DNA from: Butyrivibrio sp. MC2021
Lineage (GTDB): Bacteria; Bacillota; Clostridia; Lachnospirales; Lachnospiraceae
Assembly: GCF_000621605.1 (NCBI RefSeq)
Contig: NZ_JHXX01000003.1
Span: forward strand, 299,161-363,160
DNA: 64,000 nucleotides
Direction: 5' to 3'
How positions within the stretch are numbered: the first letter of the stretch is position 1; each line of letters begins with the position of its first letter. This document shows positions 51,701 to 59,391 of the stretch, piece by piece. Position numbers and translations under genes: made by a program. The notes below the pieces were generated by a model. That model searched no databases, had not been told where the DNA came from, and saw nothing but the letters and a program-made list of their open reading frames with translations.

Positions 51701-54633
51701 TATAATTCTTCATTTATTAGATTTAATTTTGTATAAAGACCATCGAGTGGTATTACTACATACTGACCGTTATTCTCAGATACTTCACAGCCATATCCAA
51801 AGAGTCCAAATATAGGATCCTCAGCCACGTCTGATGAAAGAATCTGTACAGCACCAAATAATCCCAGGTCAGCCTCTCCTGTCATCTGTCTCCAGCCATT
51901 ATGGAGTTTTCCACCGCCAGTTCCCTGTCCGCCCAGATTACCCATCTCAGCCTGATAGGTCCAAGCTGCGGCACCAATGTTCTCAGAATCTGCATCTATC
52001 TGTCCTGAATTGATACAGGTCAGATTTCCAAGCTTGGCTGCATAGCTAAGTCTCTGAGCCTCTGCCTTTTCTTCATCAGAAAGGCCATTGTTCTGATAAC
52101 GGATATAGTCATCCATACAGAAACCAACCAGGGACATCGAGTATTGGAACTGCCACCAGTTCTCACCGCAGTTAGTTACAGGAACACTGTACTCGTACCA
52201 TATAGGCTGAGTTCCTCTGCAGGCTCTTGTCTTAAGATCAATAGCTGACAACATTCTCTCGGCATTAGTTGTATCTTTTCCTGCCTCAAGCTGCATCTTG
52301 GCAAGAACGTATACCGCTTCTTCACCAGTATTGTCATATGAGTACTCAGAACCATAAGGATATCTCTGACGCTTGAAGCTGTTATATTTTTCGTTCATTA
52401 TTGCTTCTACATTACTTGCCTGAGTTTCAAAGCCTTCTGCTCTGAGAGCATCGATGATTGCCGGTGTTGTGCTCTCTCCCATTACACCAGTGCTCCAGTT
52501 ATAGGCTACACCGTTTCCATAATACAGAGCGTATAGAATGTTATAGGCCCTTAAAAGATATGTATCAGGTGTTTCTTTATAGTCCACAAGATCTGGATAC
52601 TTGCTGGCTATCTTGTACATCATGAAATAGGTGTTATAAATATGAGGGTAAGCATAGCCTCTATAAGTAGGTGATGCGTTTGGCTCATTCATTAGGAAAT
52701 CATGTACCAGATAGTCATTATGATGTTCCTGCATGAGACCATTCCAAATAGCTTTATCAAGATATTCATCAAGAGCTTCTACTTCAGATGCCTTGGGCTG
52801 ATATACATTCTTTTCAGCAAGGAACGTTCCATGGGTTAATCCCCAGTCATCTCCCCACCCCCAATAGCTCATGTTAAAGTAGTCACGCTCTACATTGTTT
52901 CTGGTAGTCTTCTGATCCATCATCCAGTCATCAAAGACTTTATCTCCGGTCTGCCCTGGAAGATCAAGCTGTGTCTTGTCAACCATGAAAGTTGAATGAG
53001 TTTCCAGCGCCCCATCTATGTCATCCATGATGTAGAACTGGAAGGTTGTCTTTTTATCCTGCCAGCTTACTGTAACATTATGGTGGCCAAGATCGTAAAA
53101 CTTAAGATCATATACGTGATACTGCTCACCGTCTTTTTCTACCGTCTTTTCATAGGTCATTGTTGCATCGCCCTGATGAGGAAGAGTTGAACTTACGGTA
53201 GAAGCGTGCCCTGCAAAAAGATTAAGCTGATCCGGGCACTTTATATCTATAGAAATATCCTCTGGATCTATTGTTGTATGAAGGTACATTTTGGCCGGCA
53301 TATTTCTTGCAAAAGTCATGCCTGGAACTGCTACCGCATCAATAATTCCTTCATTGTAAAGAGCTGATCCAAGAGACTCCTGATTTGGAACTGCACTGAA
53401 ATTAAAGGTGTAATTCTTTTCCTCTCCCTGTCCAAGGGTAAGACTGGTATTAGGCAGGTATCCCCGGTTAGTCTTTTTGATGTTATCAGAATGAATGTAA
53501 AAGACATTAAGTCCGTTCTGCCATCCTGACTGATCCTGACACCACGCAGCTTCATAGCTTTCACGCTCATTAGTGCGCCAGTGATCCTGATACTCAAATC
53601 CTGCATCAGTACTCTGGTCTGGTGTCATCAGAAGGAATCTTCCCTCTCCGCTTGGCCTTGTTACATAAATGTAAGAACCATTCTGTCCCACAAAGCTGTG
53701 ATCAACGGATCTTGTCTCATAAATCTGATCTCCTCTTGTCCAGAATTCATTGAAAGGAAGAGGAAGTCCCAGATCGCCTACGATAATATCATCGCCTGTG
53801 ATGTTCTTTAATCTGATGTCCCACTTTAGCTTTTCACCTACCAGTTGATAGGTCTCAACAATAAGAAGATCATTTATTTCTTTTGCAGAAACGCTATCGT
53901 CCATTAAAGGATTGTAGACAACTGTAATCTTGTTCTGCTGATTGTCAACATAAATTCTGCGGATATTAGCAGAATTGGCAGTTCTCTCATCCCTGTATGA
54001 TGTGTCATTTCCACTCTTGGTTGCCAGCATCAATTCTCCAAGCCATTCATGGCCTGACGTGTTCTGGGAAGGAGTGTTGCTCTCATTCATAACATAGTTG
54101 GTGTCATACTCATCTCCAACCAGCTTAAGAGTTGTGATCTGGCCGTGTTTGCCTACTGAAACCTGGAAGTATTCATTAGAAATTGTCCCACCGTTTTCTG
54201 ATAGTTCGCCATCAAAGTTCTCGGCAAGTTCCCTTGCTCCAGGCACCTCCTGATCTGCAGAATTCTCAGTTGATGCACTGTCGGATGATGCTTCTGATGA
54301 AGCCTCTGATGATGCATTGCCTGACGCATTGTTTGACGCATTATCTTCAGCCTCCTCGGTTGATAAGTTACCTGCTGCCTCATTGGATGCATCCCCAGGT
54401 TCTTCTGTTGTCTCTTGTGATGATTCTTTGGATGATTCGTCAGATTGTCTGTCTGTCGATCCTACAGATAATTCTTCAGATGCCTCATCAGCTGCGCTTG
54501 CCATCGTGGTCAGATTCCCCTGATCCGTAGCCATTGCCCCGATAGACATCTGTGACACAAGCATTCCAGCTGAAAGGATTGCTGCAAGGCATTTTGCGCC
54601 ACGTTTTTTACCCACACCAACTTTTGCCCCCAT
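48718..54633 (-). CDS. Secreted multidomain carbohydrate-active protein (1971 aa)
   Basis: Signal peptide (GAKCLAAILSAGMLVSQMSI, cleavage near AMA), then a Ser/Glu/Asn-rich linker to about residue 110. Residues 130-920 look like a DUF5695-type catalytic region: beta-rich first half, then an (alpha/alpha)6-like half (NMSYWGWGDDWGLTHGTFLA; NCGENWWQFQYSMSLVGFC). About 1165-1370 is a LamG-like domain (YTFDNISG ... DGIIDNFRIY), 1370-1450 a Big-4 Ig-like domain, 1450-1595 and 1665-1815 discoidin/F5-8-type binding domains, with a FIVAR-like helical linker between. From 1819 on are choline-binding/cell-wall repeats (YYFDSEGRMVTGF; YYFDEKGVQVTGR). It should sit on the cell surface and cleave plant polysaccharide. 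GGAGG precedes ATG at 54633. Confidence 0.85.
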   Translation of the reverse strand: MGAKVGVGKKRGAKCLAAILSAGMLVSQMSIGAMATDQGNLTTMASAADEASEELSVGSTDRQSDESSKESSQETTEEPGDASNEAAGNLSTEEAEDNASNNASGNASSEASSEASSDSASTENSADQEVPGARELAENFDGELSENGGTISNEYFQVSVGKHGQITTLKLVGDEYDTNYVMNESNTPSQNTSGHEWLGELMLATKSGNDTSYRDERTANSANIRRIYVDNQQNKITVVYNPLMDDSVSAKEINDLLIVETYQLVGEKLKWDIRLKNITGDDIIVGDLGLPLPFNEFWTRGDQIYETRSVDHSFVGQNGSYIYVTRPSGEGRFLLMTPDQSTDAGFEYQDHWRTNERESYEAAWCQDQSGWQNGLNVFYIHSDNIKKTNRGYLPNTSLTLGQGEEKNYTFNFSAVPNQESLGSALYNEGIIDAVAVPGMTFARNMPAKMYLHTTIDPEDISIDIKCPDQLNLFAGHASTVSSTLPHQGDATMTYEKTVEKDGEQYHVYDLKFYDLGHHNVTVSWQDKKTTFQFYIMDDIDGALETHSTFMVDKTQLDLPGQTGDKVFDDWMMDQKTTRNNVERDYFNMSYWGWGDDWGLTHGTFLAEKNVYQPKASEVEALDEYLDKAIWNGLMQEHHNDYLVHDFLMNEPNASPTYRGYAYPHIYNTYFMMYKIASKYPDLVDYKETPDTYLLRAYNILYALYYGNGVAYNWSTGVMGESTTPAIIDALRAEGFETQASNVEAIMNEKYNSFKRQRYPYGSEYSYDNTGEEAVYVLAKMQLEAGKDTTNAERMLSAIDLKTRACRGTQPIWYEYSVPVTNCGENWWQFQYSMSLVGFCMDDYIRYQNNGLSDEEKAEAQRLSYAAKLGNLTCINSGQIDADSENIGAAAWTYQAEMGNLGGQGTGGGKLHNGWRQMTGEADLGLFGAVQILSSDVAEDPIFGLFGYGCEVSENNGQYVVIPLDGLYTKLNLINEELYLELERDQYTTATISDSKDALSFTIKNLEETGHTSEVTLYGLNEGAYTLLVDGEAQCGFVVTSSKEEVTVPVRLSGVQFQEVQVVAGAFEGSVVVNAGKDFTADIYDEVKLAGTITDSSNAANKISGTWTVTASPEDGSAILATPDNLSTYVTFSKAGAYEFTLTASTGESDSVVVTVTDDNQLPELIAEYTFDNISGKKILNEVEGGKAAEAVGNFATGNGKDDTKGLSVNGSNSSGYVRLDESLFKRLNESTISADIKLNASQGNGAKVFSLDDNAGKKIAISFENGNELVLSINGTAYKTGVAISKDFWKNVALTLDGQTAVVYVDGYEKLSEPCTLTLGQLSSNQSDYIGRGTNQTDPYFDGIIDNFRIYSVALDSQRALEIFGTGEEVTITSAIAGDVVTPVGKAPKLPTQVQVLYSNGLFEKADVTWAEIDPEKYSKAGVFTVTGQVAGYDVTATLTVMVVNGSLVNLAENAVPSAIYENRNDLGGCPTLNDGYEPTSSRDTSHGAWHNWGGNNGAQAWVQYTWEEEQILTGTDAYYFRDGNGNFNPASVNYYYLDADGVTWKNFTGVEGLGVELNKYNRTTFDPVKTTAIRMIMNPQNLGSGVIEWKVYGYGDALSAAKQALKDDIKAYKLVKKTHVIEGFDGLTAAIAAAEELLKKEGASDTELRAADEAIASAFANLKVEGDNLAFIAQLSASYTSSWESLPAVNDGNLPIDSYNSRYGHWGTWGNTSARESLTYLWPTEVTFNTSNMYLWYDGSEIDNGGINYPSQITYEIIDEDGKWQKIATVSAAELIVDDFTVSEFESITTKGIRATFTKLENDYTGVGVHEWQIVNVEKEEPVKATLIRKYGSYYLVTEDGTKLTGLQMVEGSYRYFKEPKGTMAISQFVTIDGETYYFDSEGRMVTGFMTKWIRTYYFDEKGVQVTGRVYEVEGDKYYFNEKGCMVVSSFVDLEDGRHYFDSEGHMVIGRTITKWFKKYTFDENGVLIN

Positions 54634-54662
54634 TTTTTTCCTCCTTCTAGTTGTGTGCAAAG

Positions 54663-54675
54663 TTAACGTTTTCCC
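54663..54675. promoter_or_regulatory. LacI-type operator O1 (half-conserved)
   Basis: TTAACGTTTTCCC shares the ACGTTTNCC core with the perfect operator at 54744-54765. It lies between the likely -10 (TATATATG on the minus strand) and the start of the 1971-residue enzyme gene, a position suited to repression. Confidence 0.6.
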
Positions 54676-54743
54676 TTTTCATATATAAAGCTGTAGCCCT
54701 CGCTACAACTCATGATATTCTTTTAACTCATCCCCAATTTCAT

Positions 54744-54765
54744 TTAAGGTAAACGTTTACCTTAA
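54744..54765. promoter_or_regulatory. LacI-type operator O2, perfect 22-bp palindrome
   Basis: A perfect 22-bp palindrome with centre GGTAAACGTTTACC. The central C-G step and half-site are typical for LacI-family repressors. It sits midway between the enzyme gene and the lacI-type gene. Confidence 0.8.
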
Positions 54766-54849
54766 TTTGGATTTTATATTGTTGCATTATATATGTAAAT
54801 AGCAATTTTCAATAATATTGCGAGCAATTTTTTGGTTGTTTTTTATTAA

Positions 54850-54862
54850 GAAAACGTTTACC
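54850..54862. promoter_or_regulatory. LacI-type operator O3
   Basis: GAAAACGTTTACC matches O2 in 11 of 13 bases. It is about 40 bases upstream of the LacI-type start, probably within that gene's promoter, so it suggests autoregulation. Confidence 0.65.
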
Positions 54863-54901
54863 ATTATCTTGTAATTAGTATTTTGGAAGTGAGGACGAAC
54901 T

Positions 54902-55924
54902 GTGTCTAATATGAAAGACATCGCCAAAAAAGCCCAGGTATCTGTCGCAACAGTATCCAAGGTTTTAAATGGCACCGGAAATATAAGTGAAGAGACCACC
55001 AGGAAAATTCTGGAAATTGCTGAGGAGCTTAATTATCATCCCAACCTCTATGCCAGAAATCTAAAAACCGGTTACAGCAGGACAATTGGGATCCTTGCAG
55101 AGGACCTTACCGTATTCAACACTCCTCCAATAATAGACGGCATCGGAGCCTGTTGTGAAGAGAAGGGTTATCGTTATCTCTTGGAAAATCTTCGCATAAA
55201 CACTCTTGGTATTGATCCTGACAATGACAAGGATAGATACTCAGAAATCAAAGACAATGCAGTTTCACACATGAGTTCCATGCAGGTTGATGGAATTATT
55301 TATCTTGGCTGCCATTCTCACAGAGTAGTACCAAGCATATTTGAAATCAATATTCCTTTCGTATGCGCTTACTGCATTTCTCCATCCCTTGCGATTCCTT
55401 CTGTTTTGTATGATGATCAGCACGCCGCCTATGAAGCAGTTTCTCTTCTGATCAAAAAAGGGCACAAAAAAATAGCCACCATAACCGGCAAAGTAAACAG
55501 TGTTCACACCAGATGGCGACTAACAGGTTATCAGGAATCCTTATATGATCATAACATCCCCTACAATCCCGGGTATGTAGTAAATGGTGATTGGTCAAGA
55601 GACAGTGGCTACAACGCCACCAAGAAACTTATCAAGCAGCATGTGACTGCTATTTTTTCCCATAACGATGAAATGGCCATGGGCGTAATAGATGCCTGCA
55701 ATGATGCCGGGATTCAGGTTGGCAAGGATATTGCACTTATTGGCTTTGATAACAGGGAATTATCAACAGTGTGTCGTCCAACACTCACAACTGTTGAACC
55801 CCCTCTTTTTGATATCGGCTACAAATCAGCCGAAGGCTTGATTTCAAAAATTGAACATAAAGAAGACATTCTGCGAGGCGAAGTGCGACTTCCTTGCAGG
55901 ATAATAGAAAGAGATTCTACCTGA
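54902..55924 (+). CDS. LacI-family transcriptional regulator (340 aa)
   Basis: N-terminal LacI helix-turn-helix (MKDIAKKAQVSVATVSKVLN) and hinge (RKILEIAEELNYHPNLYAR) are followed by a periplasmic-binding-like sensor domain (AIFSHNDEMAMGVIDACNDA; IALIGFDN). GTG start with GAGGACG 7-8 bases upstream. Divergent from the arabinoside operon and flanked by three matching operators, so it is the likely local repressor, released by an imported sugar. Confidence 0.92.
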   Translation: MSNMKDIAKKAQVSVATVSKVLNGTGNISEETTRKILEIAEELNYHPNLYARNLKTGYSRTIGILAEDLTVFNTPPIIDGIGACCEEKGYRYLLENLRINTLGIDPDNDKDRYSEIKDNAVSHMSSMQVDGIIYLGCHSHRVVPSIFEINIPFVCAYCISPSLAIPSVLYDDQHAAYEAVSLLIKKGHKKIATITGKVNSVHTRWRLTGYQESLYDHNIPYNPGYVVNGDWSRDSGYNATKKLIKQHVTAIFSHNDEMAMGVIDACNDAGIQVGKDIALIGFDNRELSTVCRPTLTTVEPPLFDIGYKSAEGLISKIEHKEDILRGEVRLPCRIIERDST

Positions 55925-55942
55925 TTGGTAGAATCTCCTTTT
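55912..55942 (+). terminator. Terminator overlapping the LacI stop codon
   Basis: AGATTCTACC (55912-55921) and GGTAGAATCT (55927-55936) pair around TGATT, followed by CCTTTTTT. The TGA stop is the start of the loop. Confidence 0.9.
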
Positions 55943-55979
55943 TTCACTCCGCTCTTCCTACTACTTCCGCATTTTTACC

Positions 55980-56744
55980 TTATCTTTTCTTATAAAGAAC
56001 AAGTTCTGGATTTGCACCCTCTGCCTCATATGTGCATACCATTATAAAATCCATATTTGCAAGAATCCCGAAACATCTGTCTCCACCAAACTCTGACTCA
56101 AGCTGGTTACCAAGATATGTAACATTGTCGTCCAAAAATTTAACCTTGGCTCCGTTTGGTAATGGATATTCAAGATTAACATAGCTGCCTACCAGAGCAT
56201 TAAGCTTTTCAACCCTGGGCATTCCTTCAATATGGAGTTCATTAATCTCATTTATCAGCTGTTTCTTGAAGGCTTCAAACTGTCCATCATCACTTAGTTC
56301 TTCGTATCTTTTCCAATAGTCCAGTTTGGGGAGTTCCTGTTTCAAATACTCACGAGCCTGATTCTCAGTGAAGTTCTCATTAACCATGTTAGGAATACAT
56401 ACTTCAATAAGGTTATCCATATCGCTGTATGTATATGTTCCATCGGCATAGCACCATTTACAGTAATCCTCATTAAAAGATCCGTCTTTGTTTCTTCCAA
56501 TGATTGAATCTTCCAGTGGCATGCCACAACACTGACAGATCAGCTTATGCGGTGAACCTAGCAATGTGTTTATTGAAACATTATAAAGGTTAGATAACAG
56601 TTTTAATGTCTCAGTATTCGGAACCGTATCACCATTTTCCCAACGCGAAACTGCCTGGCGGGTCACAAAGACCTTTTCAGCCAGATCATCCTGAGACAGA
56701 TTATTCTTTGTTCTTAGCTCAAGTAAAACGTCTTTCGTATTCAT
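55980..56744 (-). CDS. XRE regulator with zinc-ribbon-like domain (254 aa)
   Basis: Residues 1-60 are an XRE helix-turn-helix (LSQDDLAEKVFVTRQAVSRW). Residues 70-100 hold C-x2-C ... C-x2-C (CQCCGMPL ... YCKWCY), a small zinc-ribbon domain common in Firmicutes after an XRE domain. The C-terminal part (FGGDRCFGILANMDFIMVCT) is a DUF3781-like or unknown beta region. Function probably regulatory. Confidence 0.8.
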   Translation of the reverse strand: MNTKDVLLELRTKNNLSQDDLAEKVFVTRQAVSRWENGDTVPNTETLKLLSNLYNVSINTLLGSPHKLICQCCGMPLEDSIIGRNKDGSFNEDYCKWCYADGTYTYSDMDNLIEVCIPNMVNENFTENQAREYLKQELPKLDYWKRYEELSDDGQFEAFKKQLINEINELHIEGMPRVEKLNALVGSYVNLEYPLPNGAKVKFLDDNVTYLGNQLESEFGGDRCFGILANMDFIMVCTYEAEGANPELVLYKKR

Positions 56745-56817
56745 GTGAATCCCTCCTCTACTATTATTCTAATACAGAGATATTCATAATACACGCAACT
56801 CTCTGTTGCTCCTATTT

Positions 56818-57129
56818 TCATATTAGATCACGCAGAGGAAGTAAATTTTTTGCCACCTCAATAGAGCGCCTCACCGTTTCCAGATATGCATCTGAAACAA
56901 GACTATTAAAATCTGCTATGTTCAAATTTTCATCCAAATGAATAGTGTAATATATTCCTGCTTTCTTAGCCAATTCAGATAGATAGTCAGTCTGTTCCAG
57001 GCACTGGACCTGATACTCTGGAAAGTTCATATTTAATTCTATGAAATTAAGCCCCAGATTGTTGCAAAGATTTATATTTTCCTCAAGCGTATGGTTCTCA
57101 ACAAGTGTTGGCATCCCAAACTGCATCAT
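56818..57129 (-). pseudogene. Truncated sugar-phosphate isomerase/epimerase
   Basis: MQFGMPTLVENHTLEENINL and FIELNMNFPEYQ are the first strands of a xylose-isomerase-like TIM barrel; YYTIHLDENLNIADF continues it. The protein ends after about 103 residues, whereas the family is 250-280, so the barrel is incomplete. No continuation was seen in another frame downstream. Confidence 0.6.
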
Positions 57130-57163
57130 TCATCCCCCATGGTCAATTCTACTGATAATTATG

Positions 57164-57619
57164 CTATCTTAATTCCATCTCATCATTCATTTTTACAAAG
57201 CCATACTTCTCATAAAGAGGTCTTCCCATGTCAGTAGCCTCCAGCGATATAGCTGTAATACCTCTGTTCTTAGCATCCTGTACAAGAAGATCTAACATCT
57301 TATATGCTATCCCCTGTCTGCGATAGCCAGGAGCAGTATACATATTCATAACGTAAGCTTTTTCTCCACTTGGATTGTGATATGTAGGCATTATCCTGTA
57401 ATAACTCAATCCGCCGGCACCTATAAATTTGTCCTCGTCAAACACCAGATATGCTATATGTGAGCCATCAGACATAGCTTTAGAATAATAATCCCTGGAT
57501 TGCCGCTCAACATCTGACATATCAATGCTTGCATCAAGCCTATTTGCTGCCCTCAAAACTTCTATTCTTGTGGTGACAAGTATATCCAGATCTTCTATTG
57601 TTGCCTTTCTGAAATTCAT
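57164..57619 (-). CDS. GNAT acetyltransferase (151 aa)
   Basis: Complete GNAT: N-terminal strand MNFRKATIEDLDILVTTRIE, acetyl-CoA loop in YTAPGYRRQGIAYKML (R-x-x-G-x-A), and the last motif RPLYEKYGFVKMNDEM. Substrate unknown. Its ATG immediately follows the stop of the next upstream GNAT gene, so the two are co-transcribed. Confidence 0.85.
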   Translation of the reverse strand: MNFRKATIEDLDILVTTRIEVLRAANRLDASIDMSDVERQSRDYYSKAMSDGSHIAYLVFDEDKFIGAGGLSYYRIMPTYHNPSGEKAYVMNMYTAPGYRRQGIAYKMLDLLVQDAKNRGITAISLEATDMGRPLYEKYGFVKMNDEMELR

Positions 57620-58408
57620 TTATTTACCCGCCTCAGAATTGATCTCATCAACTATATTTGCTGGTTTTATGGTCATCTCGACCCATGCCGGAACAAATCC
57701 ACTCTTCACTGCATTTCTCGCCGATCTGATATTAGACCATGCAGAACAGTAGAATGGCACTTTCCCTCTTTTAAGTATTTCTTTTGCCAACCTGCTTGTA
57801 AGTGCAGATGCTATCCCCTTTTGTCTGTAATCAGGAAGAACATCTACCCCTATCTGCCACATGTCATCACAATCAGCTGAACATGCAGCAAATCCTACCA
57901 GATTATCCCTATCATAAGCACCAACTCCAAGAACATCCAAATTTTTACGATCACTGCATAGCGCATTACTCCACTCAGGTAGATATAAGTCCTTAAAGTC
58001 ATCCTGTTCAAGTATTCTTGTTTCATATAAGCATTGTTTATTGGGAATCCTCTCCACATCAGGAAGATAATACTCTGCCATAAAACATATCTTGTACCCA
58101 CGCTCCGAGAGGCGTTCCTCAAGCCAGTGCATATTTGGAGTCTCAAAAAGATGGTAGAACTCATATTTTTCTATGTATTCAGAAACCAGATCTTCCACTT
58201 CGCCCATTGTGGCAGCTACAACATTATTACCATAAGAAACAAAGTTACAGGTGATTGGTTCTTTATAATACCTGCGTGCCTTTTCTCCTAAGCAAAACTT
58301 ACATATTATATTTTTCTCAGAAAAAAAATCCTCTGCTTTACATCCTATATCTTCAGCGGATTGTCTTATTGCGATTTCTTTAATCTCTTTATTTGTCAGC
58401 ATTTTCAT
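57620..58408 (-). CDS. GNAT acetyltransferase with N-terminal extension (262 aa)
   Basis: The C-terminal half holds the GNAT core (VDVLPDYRQKGIASALTSRL and CSAWSNIRSARNAVKSGFVP). The N-terminal 120 residues are a second, degenerate domain with Cys-rich CKFCLGEKARRYY. The length matches bacterial two-domain GNAT proteins. Substrate unknown. Start ATG at 58408; weak ribosome site. Confidence 0.8.
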   Translation of the reverse strand: MKMLTNKEIKEIAIRQSAEDIGCKAEDFFSEKNIICKFCLGEKARRYYKEPITCNFVSYGNNVVAATMGEVEDLVSEYIEKYEFYHLFETPNMHWLEERLSERGYKICFMAEYYLPDVERIPNKQCLYETRILEQDDFKDLYLPEWSNALCSDRKNLDVLGVGAYDRDNLVGFAACSADCDDMWQIGVDVLPDYRQKGIASALTSRLAKEILKRGKVPFYCSAWSNIRSARNAVKSGFVPAWVEMTIKPANIVDEINSEAGK

Positions 58409-58446
58409 ATTCGAATACGTTTCTCTCCATAATCTACCGTTCTTTA

Positions 58447-59004
58447 TTAAAGCTTCATATAGTCCTCACGAAGCAAACCATACATACACGCATCTACTAT
58501 TCCCTTGTTACTCCAATCCGCCTGACGAAGTGTACCTTCATATTTCAGTCCACATTTCTTCATCACTGCCCCTGAGTTTGGATTATTTGGATCGTGCTGG
58601 GATTCGATACGATTTACATTAACTTCATTGAAGAAAAATGGAATAATGGCAGAAAAAGCTTCACTTGTAATACCCATATGCCACCATTTACTTCCTATAC
58701 AATAGCCGATATGCACTTTATCTGTTTTTTCATCCTGATCAACAACAGATATACTCCCGATTGGTTCATTAAGTGATTTCAAAACAATAGCCCACTGATA
58801 GTATGTTGGATCAGCATATTGTTGTACCCATTCGTGTATGATTCTCTTTGTATCCTCTACATCGTGATAAGTTGGCCATCTCAAAAATTCTGTTACTCTC
58901 TCATCACTTTCCCAGTTATTAAATGCAGCCTGAGCATCTTCATCTATAAACGGACGAAGAATAAGCTTTTCAGTTTCGATCACTACTGTTCCTTTATGGT
59001 TCAT
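58447..59004 (-). CDS. RimJ/RimL-type GNAT acetyltransferase (185 aa)
   Basis: Typical of the RimJ/RimL group: ETEKLILRPFIDEDAQAAFN at the start, IGYCIGSKWWHMGITSEAFS at the acetyl-CoA site and HDPNNPNSGAVMKKCGLKYE near the end. Acetylates a protein N-terminus or a small amine; target unknown. It is preceded by a 35-codon ORF with two bases between them. Confidence 0.87.
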   Translation of the reverse strand: MNHKGTVVIETEKLILRPFIDEDAQAAFNNWESDERVTEFLRWPTYHDVEDTKRIIHEWVQQYADPTYYQWAIVLKSLNEPIGSISVVDQDEKTDKVHIGYCIGSKWWHMGITSEAFSAIIPFFFNEVNVNRIESQHDPNNPNSGAVMKKCGLKYEGTLRQADWSNKGIVDACMYGLLREDYMKL

Positions 59005-59006
59005 GT

Positions 59007-59114
59007 TTACCTCTCCAAACTGCCGATTTGCAGATGTTTTATCCGCAATCTGTCATTTCTCAGTATTACAGTTCTGCCAAGTTTATCCTTAATAGAAATT
59101 TCCCCAAATTCCAT
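59007..59114 (-). CDS. Small ORF, GNAT N-terminal fragment or leader peptide (35 aa)
   Basis: ATG at 59114 with GGAGGG at 7 bases. The product contains EISIKDKLGRTVILRND, resembling the first strand of some GNAT proteins, then stops two bases before the RimJ/RimL-type ATG. Either a remnant of another acetyltransferase or a coupling leader. Confidence 0.4.
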   Translation of the reverse strand: MEFGEISIKDKLGRTVILRNDRLRIKHLQIGSLER

Positions 59115-59175
59115 AATTGCCCTCCAGCAAAAACATATTTTTACTATAACAGAAAAAGAGCCATTTAACAGTGAA

Positions 59176-59304
59176 TTATCCTGTCAAACGGCAATTTTTC
59201 TGACATATTGAACTTGCTCTCATAAGCTGATGCCCGGTTCCATAGCATAGGCATCCGATGATTCCACAAATAAGTCCCCTTATATTCTTTGTCTTTTTAA
59301 ACAT
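59176..59304 (-). CDS. Possible small membrane peptide (42 aa)
   Basis: ATG directly abuts the stop of the 24-codon ORF (TAAATG). The sequence MFKKTKNIRGLICGIIGCLC and the following YGTGHQLMR suggest a short hydrophobic, Cys-rich peptide. No independent ribosome site; weak evidence. Confidence 0.25.
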   Translation of the reverse strand: MFKKTKNIRGLICGIIGCLCYGTGHQLMRASSICQKNCRLTG

Positions 59305-59379
59305 TTACAAATCCTTGAGCTTATTAAGTTTTCCTAATAATTCACTATTCAATTCTTCTGTATAATTCTTGTTGTCCAT
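59305..59379 (-). CDS. Possible 24-residue ORF after the rhodanese fusion gene
   Basis: ATG at 59379 lies 12 bases after the stop of the rhodanese-TtcA-like gene with AAGAAGG upstream. MDNKNYTEELNSELLGKLNK is hydrophilic and helical. No family. Confidence 0.25.
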   Translation of the reverse strand: MDNKNYTEELNSELLGKLNKLKDL

Positions 59380-59391
59380 CAAAAAACCTTC

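Noticed and set aside
49000..54500. Plus-strand ORFs opposite the 1971-residue gene
   Set aside because: They are shadows of codon bias in the large gene and have no ribosome sites.
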